Part shown: in pieces, positions 1 to 5,704 of the stretch | How positions within the stretch are numbered: the first letter of the stretch is position 1 | Layout: every line of letters begins with the position of its first letter | NCBI GenBank assembly: GCA_030594505.1 | Contig: JAUVFC010000126.1 | Location: 1-5,704, forward strand | DNA: 5,704 nt | Direction of reading: 5' to 3' | DNA from: Desulfobacterales bacterium | GTDB taxonomy: Bacteria > Desulfobacterota > Desulfobacteria > Desulfobacterales > C00003106 | The notes under the pieces: generated by a model | The model's input: the letters and a program-made list of their open reading frames with translations, nothing else | What the model was told of the DNA's origin: nothing | Databases searched by the model: none | Translations under genes and position numbers: made by a program

Positions 1-116
1 GAGTTCATCCTCCCGTTGAAACGACTAATTTTACAACCAAGACTATAGATGGGCTTATGGAGGCCATTCGCTCTGTTCTTTCAAAGGATTTAGAAGATTA
101 TCAATTTTTAACGTAA
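1..116 (+). CDS. C-terminal fragment of a probable PlsC-type 1-acyl-sn-glycerol-3-phosphate acyltransferase
   Basis: This reading frame enters from the left edge (first full codon at base 3) and ends at TAA 114-116, giving 37 visible residues. It begins VHPPVETTNF, continues with KTIDGLMEAIRSVL and ends in a polar tail. That pattern, a strand ending in a Pro-Pro/Pro-Ile step, then a short Thr-rich loop, then an amphipathic helix, is how PlsC-family lysophosphatidate acyltransferases usually finish. Those enzymes add the second acyl chain in phosphatidic acid synthesis at the inner membrane. The catalytic HX4D motif would lie upstream of the window, so it cannot be checked and the assignment rests on a short tail only. 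A related acyltransferase of another subfamily is possible. The stop codon sits inside the left arm of the adjoining inverted repeat. Confidence 0.55.
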   Translation, partial: VHPPVETTNFTTKTIDGLMEAIRSVLSKDLEDYQFLT

Positions 117-181
117 CTACTCAGGTTCACAGTTCCGGGAACCGTGAACCTTGAACCCAACAACCTGAGGAGTTACTTTTT
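113..181 (+). repeat. Nested inverted repeat of heptamer units with a T-tract; possible terminator or attenuator
   Basis: Two overlapping dyads are visible. The outer one pairs 113-127 with 162-176 (14 of 15 positions complementary) and is followed directly by five Ts at 177-181. The inner one is a near-perfect palindrome at 123-151: AGGTTCAC at 123-130 pairs with GTGAACCT at 144-151, and GTTCC at 132-136 is complementary to GGAAC at 138-142. Bases 123-127 belong to both, so the two full stems cannot form together. Within it three tandem heptamers run GGGAACC (137-143), GTGAACC (144-150) and TTGAACC (151-157). The outer stem plus T-run could terminate transcription of the upstream acyltransferase gene, or attenuate entry into rnj. 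It could equally be a dispersed intergenic repeat with no role in termination. I see no convincing promoter between it and rnj. Confidence 0.55.
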
Positions 182-208
182 AACTATATTAGGATGTAAA
201 GACAGCAT

Positions 209-1870
209 ATGGATAAAAACACACTTCGCATCATACCTCTTGGAGGGCTGGGGGAGATCGGCCTTAATATGATGCTGTTTGAATATGGCGATACTATTAT
301 GGTAATCGATGCCGGCATTATGTTCCCGGAAGACTATATGCTTGGAGTCGATATTGTTATCCCGGATATCACCTACCTGAAGGAAAAAAAAGATAAGGTC
401 AAGGGGATCATATTAACACACGGCCACGAAGACCACATCGGCGCGATTCCGTATGTTCTGCCTGAGATAAATGCGCCGATATACGGGACCCCTTTTACCC
501 TCGGCCTGCTCGAATATAAACTCCGGGAACACAAGTTGGTCGATAGGGCCTCGCTCAACAAGATAGCTCCGAGAGAGAGGATAGATATAGGCCCGTTTAA
601 TGTAGAGTTTGTTCGGGTGAGTCATAGCGTGGTGGACGGGGTTGGCCTGGGGATTCGAACCCCTGTAGGGCTTGTAGTCCATTCGGGAGATTTTAAGATC
701 AGCCAGATTCCGATACAGGGCGAGATAACCGACATTGCGCGGTTTGCCGCATTTGGGGAAGAAGGTGTCCTCGCCCTTATGTCTGATTCGACCAATGTGG
801 AAAAAGAAGGGTATACCATCTCTGAAAAGAAGATTGGAGGCACATTGGAGGACATATTCAGGGAGTGTACCGGCCGGATCATTGTGGCTATGTTTGCCTC
901 CAACGTCACACGCGCCCAGCAAGTTGTCAATATCGCCCAAATGTTTGGCAGGAAAGTGGTCTTTAACGGCCGCAGCATGCTGGCAAGTGTGGCGATCGCC
1001 AAGAACCTGGGATACCTGCATATACCGGAATCGCAGGAGATTACTCTGGGAAATGTCAAGAATACCCCGGATGAAGAGGTGTTGATTGTGACAACCGGAA
1101 GCCAGGGCGAGCCGATGTCCGCCCTGAATCGTATGGCGTCAGGTTCCCACAAGCAGATCAAAATTAAACCGGGTGATACGGTTATCTTATCGTCCAAGTT
1201 TATTCCGGGCAACGAGAAGGCGATTGCCCACATTATCAATCGTCTTTATAAAAAAGGGGCAGAGGTTATCTACGAAAAGGTTTCTTCAATACATGTCTCG
1301 GGTCATGCGTTTCAAGAAGAACTGAAGCTGATGATCAATCTCAACAAGCCGAGGTATTTTATTCCGATACACGGCGAATATCGGCACCTGATCCGTCATG
1401 CCCACCTGGCGCAACAGGTGGGGATCCCCGAAGAGAACACATTCCTTGCCGAGAACGGCGGGACTATTATATTTGATAAGAGTAAAGGCTGGCTGGGGGA
1501 ATCAATTGATACCGGCAGGATTCTTGTTGACGGAAAAGGGGTCGGCGATATCGGAACAAGTGTGCTGAGGGAGCGAAGAGACCTCTCGGAGGATGGGCTG
1601 GTTATTGTCGCGATGGCCATTGATGAAGAGACCGGGATAGTAGTGCAAGGTCCGGATATCATTTCTCGTGGTTTTGTATTTGAAGACCGGAGTCGTGACA
1701 TCCTGGAAGATGCAAAGTGTATTGTGTTGGAAATCATAGAAGAACGTACAAAAGAAGGCCCTGATGATTGGGAAGGCACTAAGGCCAAGATCGTAAAGGC
1801 CCTTCGCCGCTATTTCTATTTTGTGATTGAGCGAAGGCCGGTTATTCTTCCGATTATATTGGAAACGTAA
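209..1870 (+). CDS. rnj: Ribonuclease J (metallo-beta-lactamase/beta-CASP family)
   Basis: The 553-residue product has the usual length and architecture of bacterial RNase J, a cytoplasmic zinc-dependent enzyme with 5'-3' exonuclease and endonuclease activity that matures and degrades RNA. The metallo-beta-lactamase core carries the metal-binding motif HGHEDH at residues 71-76. Further family ligands are His139 (in VSHSVVD) and Asp161 (in HSGDFK). The beta-CASP domain follows at roughly 205-350, with SGHA at 364-367 and the HGEYRHL motif with His388. The C-terminal domain runs from about 455 to 553 and ends with the typical RRPVILPIILE stretch. The family often has HSIPD where this protein has HSVVD, which keeps the His. 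ATG 209 is the only sensible start, because the ATG at 194 is followed at once by TAA. The ribosome-binding site is weak: AGGA at 191-194 is 14 nt away, and AAAG at 198-201 is closer. The gene stops 4 nt before the ftsK ATG, so the two are probably co-transcribed. Confidence 0.96.
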   Translation: MDKNTLRIIPLGGLGEIGLNMMLFEYGDTIMVIDAGIMFPEDYMLGVDIVIPDITYLKEKKDKVKGIILTHGHEDHIGAIPYVLPEINAPIYGTPFTLGLLEYKLREHKLVDRASLNKIAPRERIDIGPFNVEFVRVSHSVVDGVGLGIRTPVGLVVHSGDFKISQIPIQGEITDIARFAAFGEEGVLALMSDSTNVEKEGYTISEKKIGGTLEDIFRECTGRIIVAMFASNVTRAQQVVNIAQMFGRKVVFNGRSMLASVAIAKNLGYLHIPESQEITLGNVKNTPDEEVLIVTTGSQGEPMSALNRMASGSHKQIKIKPGDTVILSSKFIPGNEKAIAHIINRLYKKGAEVIYEKVSSIHVSGHAFQEELKLMINLNKPRYFIPIHGEYRHLIRHAHLAQQVGIPEENTFLAENGGTIIFDKSKGWLGESIDTGRILVDGKGVGDIGTSVLRERRDLSEDGLVIVAMAIDEETGIVVQGPDIISRGFVFEDRSRDILEDAKCIVLEIIEERTKEGPDDWEGTKAKIVKALRRYFYFVIERRPVILPIILET

Positions 1871-1874
1871 GATT

Positions 1875-4016
1875 ATGCGTAAAGAGATTATAGGAATTGT
1901 TCTTATCTTTCTGGTTATATTTACATCGGCAAGCCTTTTTTCTTATCACCACGAAGACCCCTCGATTAACCATGTGTCAAGTGTAGGACATATACACAAC
2001 CTGTTCGGGTCTGCAGGCGCACATACCGCCGGTTTTTTGATCGCACTGTTCGGGCTTGGGGCGTACTGGTTTCCAGTACTGCTCCTTCTTGTTACCATCG
2101 GCGTTTTCAAGGAAGCCGGTGGGATAAAAATCCTTCTTACTTTTACCGGGGGTGTCCTTTTAGCGCTGTCCGCAGGGGCATTATTAGCATTTGAAAGGAC
2201 CAACTATTTTATATGCGGTCGAAAATTTTCCAGTGGTGGAATATTCGGGATCACCATATCGCAGTTTTTTGAGAAGTATTTCAGCGCCATTGGCGGCCGC
2301 GTTTTTTTGTGGACGGTCTTGATAATCGCCTTTATTCTGATGACCGGGTTTTCGTTGCTGGCTTTCTTTAAATGGCTTATAGCCGCGATCCGGCTCATAT
2401 TAATCCGGATAAAGACATCCTGGACAATTTATAAGGAACGTCGTATCAAGGCAAAGGCCCGCAGAAAGGCGGAAAGGCTTCGCGCTGACAAGGGGCCCTG
2501 GAAATTGAAGATTAAGGAGACCTTGCCGAAGCCGATTAAGGAGCCTCCTGTACGCGAACAAGAGGCTTTTTCCTTTATGGACAGAGGCAAGGCAAAGCAT
2601 CAACTCCCATTGCTCAGATTTTTGGACGGGCCTGAGGCCAAACCCAGGGGGGTTGATCACGACAGCCTTATTATGCTGTCCAGGCTTTTAGAAAAGAAAA
2701 TGAACGATTTCGGCGTATCCGGGAAGGTAGTGGAAGTGTGTCCCGGACCTGTCATTACGACCTTTGAATATGAACCGGCGCCGGGTATTAAGATCAATAA
2801 GATTGTAAATCTGACCGATGATCTTGCTTTGTCATTAAGGGCGATCAGTATTCGCATTGTTGCCCCGATCCCAGGCAAGGCGGCAGTCGGGATTGAAATT
2901 CCAAATTCGGACAGAGCCGTGGTAAAATTAAAAGAGGTCCTTATGGACAGCGCTTTTCAGAGTGGCAGATCAAAACTTACTATTGTTCTTGGAAAGGACA
3001 TCGCGGGGAATTCCGTTGTGGCCGATCTGGGCAAGATGCCGCATTTGCTGATCGCAGGCGCTACCGGAACCGGGAAGAGCGTCGCTTTGAACTCCATGAT
3101 CTGCAGTGTACTTTACAAGTCGACACCCGATGAAGTCAAGATGGTAATCATCGATCCAAAGCGTATCGAGCTTTCGATCTATGACGGGATTCCCCATCTG
3201 ATAACACCGGTTGTAACTGATCCGAAAAAAGCGACAAACGCTCTTTACTGGGCGGTGCAGGAGATGGAGCACCGTTATGAATTAATGGCGGAGATGGGTG
3301 CGCGAAATATCGATCGTTACAATTATAAGGTCGAAAAAGAGGGAGACTCTCCCACATCTCCTCACAAAAAACTTCCTTACGTTGTTGTGATCATCGATGA
3401 GCTGGCCGATCTGATGATGGTGGCATCCCGCGATGTCGAAGTGGCTATTACACGGCTTTCTCAGATGGCCAGAGCGGCCGGGATCCATTTGTTGATTGCT
3501 ACCCAGAGGCCATCGGTAGATGTTTTGACCGGAGTCATAAAAGCAAACTTGCCGGCGAGGATCTCCTTTCAGGTATCTTCAAAGACCGATTCCAGGACTA
3601 TTCTTGACGCCAACGGGGCTGAAAGCCTTTTGGGCGCAGGCGACATGCTATTTCTTGCTCCCGGCACCGCAAAGCTTCAGAGGATTCACGGCGCTCATAT
3701 TTCAGAACACGAGATCAAGAGGATCGTAGATTTCCTGAAGAAACAGGGAAAACCGAGTTACGATAAGAGTGTATTGGAAAGCAGACCGGCAGACAAGACT
3801 CAAAACGGAGATGACGAATACGACGAAAGATATGACGAGGCAGTGGAGATTGTTACACAGACACGTCAGGCATCCATTTCTATGTTGCAAAGGAGGCTGC
3901 GCGTGGGGTACAATCGCGCCGCCCGGATGATAGAGATGATGGAAAGAGACGGCATGGTCGGCCCGTCTGACGGGAGCAAGCCGAGAGAGGTGTTGGCGAG
4001 GGGGTATAGCGATTGA
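1875..4016 (+). CDS. ftsK: DNA translocase FtsK (FtsK/SpoIIIE family)
   Basis: The 713-residue product is a membrane-anchored ATP-driven pump that moves chromosomal DNA through the closing septum and, in well-studied bacteria, activates XerCD recombination at dif. The N-terminal part has about four membrane segments (near residues 5-23, 52-78, 85-106 and 142-178). A short basic/polar linker (about 180-260) follows, much shorter than the E. coli linker and typical of compact FtsK/SpoIIIE proteins. The motor has Walker A AGATGTGKS at 394-402 (Lys401), Walker B VVVIIDE at 503-509, and GAESLLGAGDMLF at 581-593. The C-terminal gamma winged helix (about 650-708) keeps GYNRAARMIE. Its Asn680, Arg684 and Glu687 match the residues that read the KOPS motif in E. 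coli, so directional loading at a KOPS-like sequence is likely. ATG 1875, 4 nt after rnj and preceded by GGAAA at 1861-1865, is preferred to an in-frame TTG at 1827 that lies inside rnj. The TGA stop lies in the first heptamer of the following repeat. Confidence 0.97.
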   Translation: MRKEIIGIVLIFLVIFTSASLFSYHHEDPSINHVSSVGHIHNLFGSAGAHTAGFLIALFGLGAYWFPVLLLLVTIGVFKEAGGIKILLTFTGGVLLALSAGALLAFERTNYFICGRKFSSGGIFGITISQFFEKYFSAIGGRVFLWTVLIIAFILMTGFSLLAFFKWLIAAIRLILIRIKTSWTIYKERRIKAKARRKAERLRADKGPWKLKIKETLPKPIKEPPVREQEAFSFMDRGKAKHQLPLLRFLDGPEAKPRGVDHDSLIMLSRLLEKKMNDFGVSGKVVEVCPGPVITTFEYEPAPGIKINKIVNLTDDLALSLRAISIRIVAPIPGKAAVGIEIPNSDRAVVKLKEVLMDSAFQSGRSKLTIVLGKDIAGNSVVADLGKMPHLLIAGATGTGKSVALNSMICSVLYKSTPDEVKMVIIDPKRIELSIYDGIPHLITPVVTDPKKATNALYWAVQEMEHRYELMAEMGARNIDRYNYKVEKEGDSPTSPHKKLPYVVVIIDELADLMMVASRDVEVAITRLSQMARAAGIHLLIATQRPSVDVLTGVIKANLPARISFQVSSKTDSRTILDANGAESLLGAGDMLFLAPGTAKLQRIHGAHISEHEIKRIVDFLKKQGKPSYDKSVLESRPADKTQNGDDEYDERYDEAVEIVTQTRQASISMLQRRLRVGYNRAARMIEMMERDGMVGPSDGSKPREVLARGYSD

Positions 4017-4149
4017 AGATTGAAGATTGAAGTAATTTTCTTCCTTCGATATTCAAATTGCTGTGAAATGTTCAAGTTATTTATGCTGAATTCCTAAATA
4101 GACAACGGACAATAATCAATAGACAATCTTCAATCGTCAATCTTCAATA
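4011..4149 (+). repeat. Heptamer-array inverted-repeat element between ftsK and lolA
   Basis: The left arm is three exact tandem copies of GATTGAA (4011-4017, 4018-4024, 4025-4031); the first copy contains the ftsK stop codon. The right side is a run of seven tandem degenerate heptamers: GACAACG 4101, GACAATA 4108, ATCAATA 4115, GACAATC 4122, TTCAATC 4129, GTCAATC 4136 and TTCAATA 4143. Bases 4012-4032 are complementary to 4128-4148 at 20 of 21 positions, enclosing 95 AT-rich bases in which I find no gene. The arms could pair in RNA as a long-range stem, but no T-tract follows the right arm, so it does not look like an ordinary intrinsic terminator. The sequence resembles short tandemly repeated heptamer elements described in cyanobacteria in form only. 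Its function is unknown. It ends 18 nt before the lolA start codon. Confidence 0.75.
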
Positions 4150-4152
4150 TCT

Positions 4153-4159
4153 AAAGGGA
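4153..4159 (+). promoter_or_regulatory. Ribosome-binding site of lolA
   Basis: The purine run AAAGGGA lies 8 nt before the GTG at 4168. It supports this non-ATG start, which also places a complete signal peptide at the N terminus. The site lies just outside the right arm of the heptamer element (ends 4149), so pairing of that arm could affect its accessibility. Confidence 0.55.
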
Positions 4160-4167
4160 TATTTATT

Positions 4168-4839
4168 GTGAAGCGAACTATTTTTTTTATGTTTATTTTG
4201 GTCGTGTGTAGTGTGCCAAACTCCTGGGCTCTTACCGTTTCAGAGGTGGTAGACCGCGTGGAAGCACGGTATGCTTCGCCTGATTGCCAGGCCGGCTTTT
4301 TGCAGGAGTCGACGCTCAAGGCAATGGGTGTGACTGATACGGCAACCGGGAGGGTCTATTTCAAAAAACCGGATATGATGCGTTGGGATTATGAGGCCCC
4401 TGAAAGGCAGACCATTGTTACTGACGGGAAGACCTTGTGGATGTATCGTCCGGATGAAGCCCAGGTAATGGTCGGTTGGGCTGCGGACTATTTCGGAGAC
4501 GGTGAGGGCTTAAGTTTTTTGTCTGACATTAAGATACTGCGCTCCCAATTCCAGATCCGTTTTGCCGCTCCGGGGAGTGAGAAGGCGCGGGCCGGTCAAT
4601 GGCTTTTGGAATTGACTCCGAATGTTCCGAGATCCAACCTGTCATATCTCTATCTCTGGATATCCAGGAACACCTTTGATATTGTTCGTTCAAAGGTCGT
4701 TAACCCATTCGGAGATACTACTACAATTACGTTCGACAACGTTCAATTCAACAAGAACCTGAAACCCTCCTTTTTTGTCTTTGAGATTCCGGAAGGGACC
4801 GAAGTGCTCAAAACGGAGGAAGGAGGGATGGGACAATAG
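4168..4839 (+). CDS. lolA: Outer-membrane lipoprotein carrier protein LolA
   Basis: The 223-residue product is a periplasmic chaperone that takes mature lipoproteins released by the LolCDE transporter in the inner membrane and carries them to the outer membrane. The N terminus is a clear Sec signal peptide: basic MKR, a hydrophobic core at 5-16, and a probable signal peptidase I cleavage after NSWA (residue 21). The mature protein shows the LolA pattern: an early FLQES strand (44-48), GRVYFKKPDMMRWDY (61-75), the strongly conserved IVTDGKTLWMYRPDEAQV (83-100), then later strands WLLELTP (145-151) and FVFEIPEGTEV (203-213). Length is normal for the family. GTG is the start, supported by AAAGGGA 8 nt upstream. 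A lolA gene after ftsK is a common order in proteobacteria. The gene ends in TAG at 4837-4839, overlapping the probable nadA start, and its purine-rich 3' end doubles as the nadA ribosome-binding site. Confidence 0.93.
   Translation: MKRTIFFMFILVVCSVPNSWALTVSEVVDRVEARYASPDCQAGFLQESTLKAMGVTDTATGRVYFKKPDMMRWDYEAPERQTIVTDGKTLWMYRPDEAQVMVGWAADYFGDGEGLSFLSDIKILRSQFQIRFAAPGSEKARAGQWLLELTPNVPRSNLSYLYLWISRNTFDIVRSKVVNPFGDTTTITFDNVQFNKNLKPSFFVFEIPEGTEVLKTEEGGMGQ
4821..4826 (+). promoter_or_regulatory. Shine-Dalgarno site for nadA inside the 3' end of lolA
   Basis: AGGAGG is the strongest Shine-Dalgarno match in the window and lies within a longer purine run (4815-4833). It stands 9 nt before the ATA at 4836 and 15 nt before the CTG at 4842. 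The spacing therefore favours ATA 4836, the codon that overlaps the lolA stop. It points to translational coupling of nadA to lolA. Confidence 0.65.
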
Positions 4840-5704
4840 GACTGCACAACAAGATACGGACTTTACTAAAAGAAAAAAATGCCATCTTGCTGGCGCACAA
4901 CTATCAAAGGCCTGAGATCCAGGATGTGGCTGATCTCTGCGGAGACTCTCTTGAGTTGAGCCTTAAAGCGTCAAAGACAGATGCCGAGGTCATTGTATTC
5001 TGCGGTGTTCATTTTATGGCGGAAACCGCGTCAATCGCCTGCCCGGATAAGACGGTAATCCTTCCGGTACTGAATGCCGGATGCCCGATGGCGGATGATA
5101 TTACCCCTGAGGCGCTTTTAAAGAGAAAGGCCGAATTGCCCGGAGTCCCTGTGGTTACCTATGTCAATTCTCCCGCTTCGGTAAAGGCCCTGAGCGATGT
5201 ATGCTGCACATCCGCCAATGCAATACAGGTGGTAAACAGTCTGGATGCGGACACGGTTTTAATGACCCCGGACAGAAACCTGGCCAAATATGTGGCAACA
5301 AAGACCGACAAGAAAATCCTTTTCTGGGACGGTTGTTGTCCCATTCACGACAGGATGACGCGGGAAGATGTTCTGGAGGCAAAAGCAGCCCATCCTGAAG
5401 CGGTGTTCATGGCCCATCCCGAGTGCGGCCCGGAGGTCCTGGAGCTTGCTGACAAAATCTTCAGCACTTCCGGAATGCTTTCTTATGCCCACAACTCAGA
5501 TGTAGAATCTTTTATTGTCGGAACTGAAGAAGGCCTTCTTTAGTCCATGCGGCGCGATAATCCCGGCAAGAAGTTTTACCTGGCATGGGACGGACTGATC
5601 TGCGAAGATATGAAGAGGACGCACTTATCAGATGTGCTGAGCGCCCTTGAGAACATGGAACATATCATCAAGGTTCCAGAAGCTGTCCGTATCCCCGCCT
5701 TTAA
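4836..5704 (+). CDS. nadA: Quinolinate synthase NadA, interrupted by an in-frame TAG and cut by the window end
   Basis: NadA is a cytoplasmic [4Fe-4S] enzyme that condenses iminoaspartate (from NadB) with dihydroxyacetone phosphate to give quinolinate for NAD synthesis. The frame shows KEKNAILLAHNYQRPEIQD at the N terminus, then GDSL, GVHFMAETA, VLNAGCPMAD, YVNSPASVKAL, CCTSANA and WDGCCPIHD. Cluster ligands are expected at the Cys codons 5082-5084 (GCPMAD), 5337-5339 (second Cys of GCCPIH) and 5601-5603 (LICEDMK). The spacings of 85 and 88 residues fit the family. A TAG at 5541-5543 splits the gene, but the same frame continues through SMRRDNPGKKFYLAW and VLSALENMEHIIKVPE to the window end. 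A product ending at TAG would be about 235 residues and lack the third ligand. Conserved residues begin before TTG 4887, so that start is too late. ATA 4836 or CTG 4842 fits better, although neither is a usual start. Identity is firm; whether the gene works is open. Confidence 0.85.
5541..5543 (+). other. In-frame amber codon within nadA (readthrough, nonsense mutation or sequence error)
   Basis: The codon lies between EEGLL and SMRRDNPGKK. Aligning by eye with E. coli NadA (DRGIFYKM), the TAG takes the place of the Tyr, and flanking residues stay in register with no gap or shift. One base change from a Tyr codon (TAT/TAC), Gln CAG or Trp TGG would explain it. Translation as pyrrolysine would leave the whole enzyme intact. 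No pyl genes or amber suppressor tRNA are visible in this window. Confidence 0.8.

Noticed and set aside
151..190. Promoter for rnj (TTGAAC at 151 with TACTTT at 174, or TATATT at 185)
   Set aside because: The matches to -35/-10 consensus are poor, and the TTGAAC belongs to the heptamer repeat, so there is not enough support.
649..663. GGGGATTCGAACCCC, a perfect T-arm-like sequence on the minus strand, suggesting a tRNA or an integrase attachment site
   Set aside because: It lies inside rnj and encodes the conserved stretch around GIRTPVG. The minus strand shows no acceptor stem, D-arm or anticodon arm at the right distances, and no integrase or duplicated att site is present.
413..1239. Long open frames of about 200 codons on the minus strand opposite rnj
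   Set aside because: They lie wholly within a clear RNase J gene, have no recognisable domain or good ribosome-binding site, and are expected shadows of the coding bias.
1827..1874. An upstream TTG start for ftsK giving 16 extra residues
   Set aside because: It overlaps the end of rnj, would add a basic/aromatic extension before the first membrane segment, and ATG 1875 has suitable spacing and matches the usual FtsK start MRKE-hydrophobic.
4058..4100. Promoter for lolA in the AT-rich spacer (TTCAAG at 4071 and TAAATA at 4095)
   Set aside because: The -35 match is weak with 18-nt spacing, and AT-rich DNA gives such matches by chance.
4201..4212. A possible lipobox (LVVC) in the LolA signal peptide
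   Set aside because: The Cys lies inside the hydrophobic core, the preceding Val is atypical for a lipobox, and a good signal peptidase I site (SWA) follows; LolA is a soluble periplasmic protein.
5547..5704. A separate new gene starting at ATG 5547 after the TAG
   Set aside because: The sequence is in the same frame as nadA and aligns with the NadA C terminus including its third cluster Cys; there is no ribosome-binding site at a suitable distance, so it is the rest of nadA.

Overview
The window looks like chromosomal DNA from a diderm (Gram-negative) bacterium, most likely a Desulfobacterota/'deltaproteobacterial' sulfate-reducer relative. This is inferred from three things: an RNase J housekeeping gene beside a LolA lipoprotein carrier, the gene order rnj-ftsK-lolA-nadA, and intergenic spacers full of short heptamer words. 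No 16S or other species marker is present, so the taxonomy is provisional. All genes lie on the + strand.

Layout: (1) 1-116, the C-terminal end of a probable PlsC-type 1-acylglycerol-3-phosphate acyltransferase. (2) 113-181, a nested inverted repeat built from heptamers, ending in five Ts. (3) 209-1870, ribonuclease J, complete. (4) 1875-4016, the DNA translocase FtsK, complete, starting 4 nt after the rnj stop codon. (5) 4011-4149, a second heptamer-based inverted-repeat element that supplies the ftsK stop codon. (6) 4168-4839, the periplasmic lipoprotein carrier LolA, starting at GTG. (7) 4836 to the window end, quinolinate synthase NadA. NadA overlaps the lolA stop codon, lacks a standard start codon at the expected place, and is interrupted by an in-frame TAG (5541-5543), after which the NadA reading frame resumes without any shift. 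No stretch over 300 bases lacks a gene.

The genes are housekeeping functions: phospholipid synthesis, RNA decay and maturation, chromosome segregation at division, outer-membrane lipoprotein sorting and NAD synthesis. Spacing suggests two transcriptional blocks, rnj-ftsK and lolA-nadA, each preceded by a repeat element that begins at the previous gene's stop codon and ends 18-32 nt before the next start codon.

The observation most worth following up is nadA. The third [4Fe-4S]-cluster cysteine lies 20 codons beyond the amber codon, so a product ending at TAG should be inactive. Either UAG is read through (pyrrolysine, or another suppressor tRNA), or this is a fresh nonsense mutation, or it is a sequence error. 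The window alone cannot decide between these.
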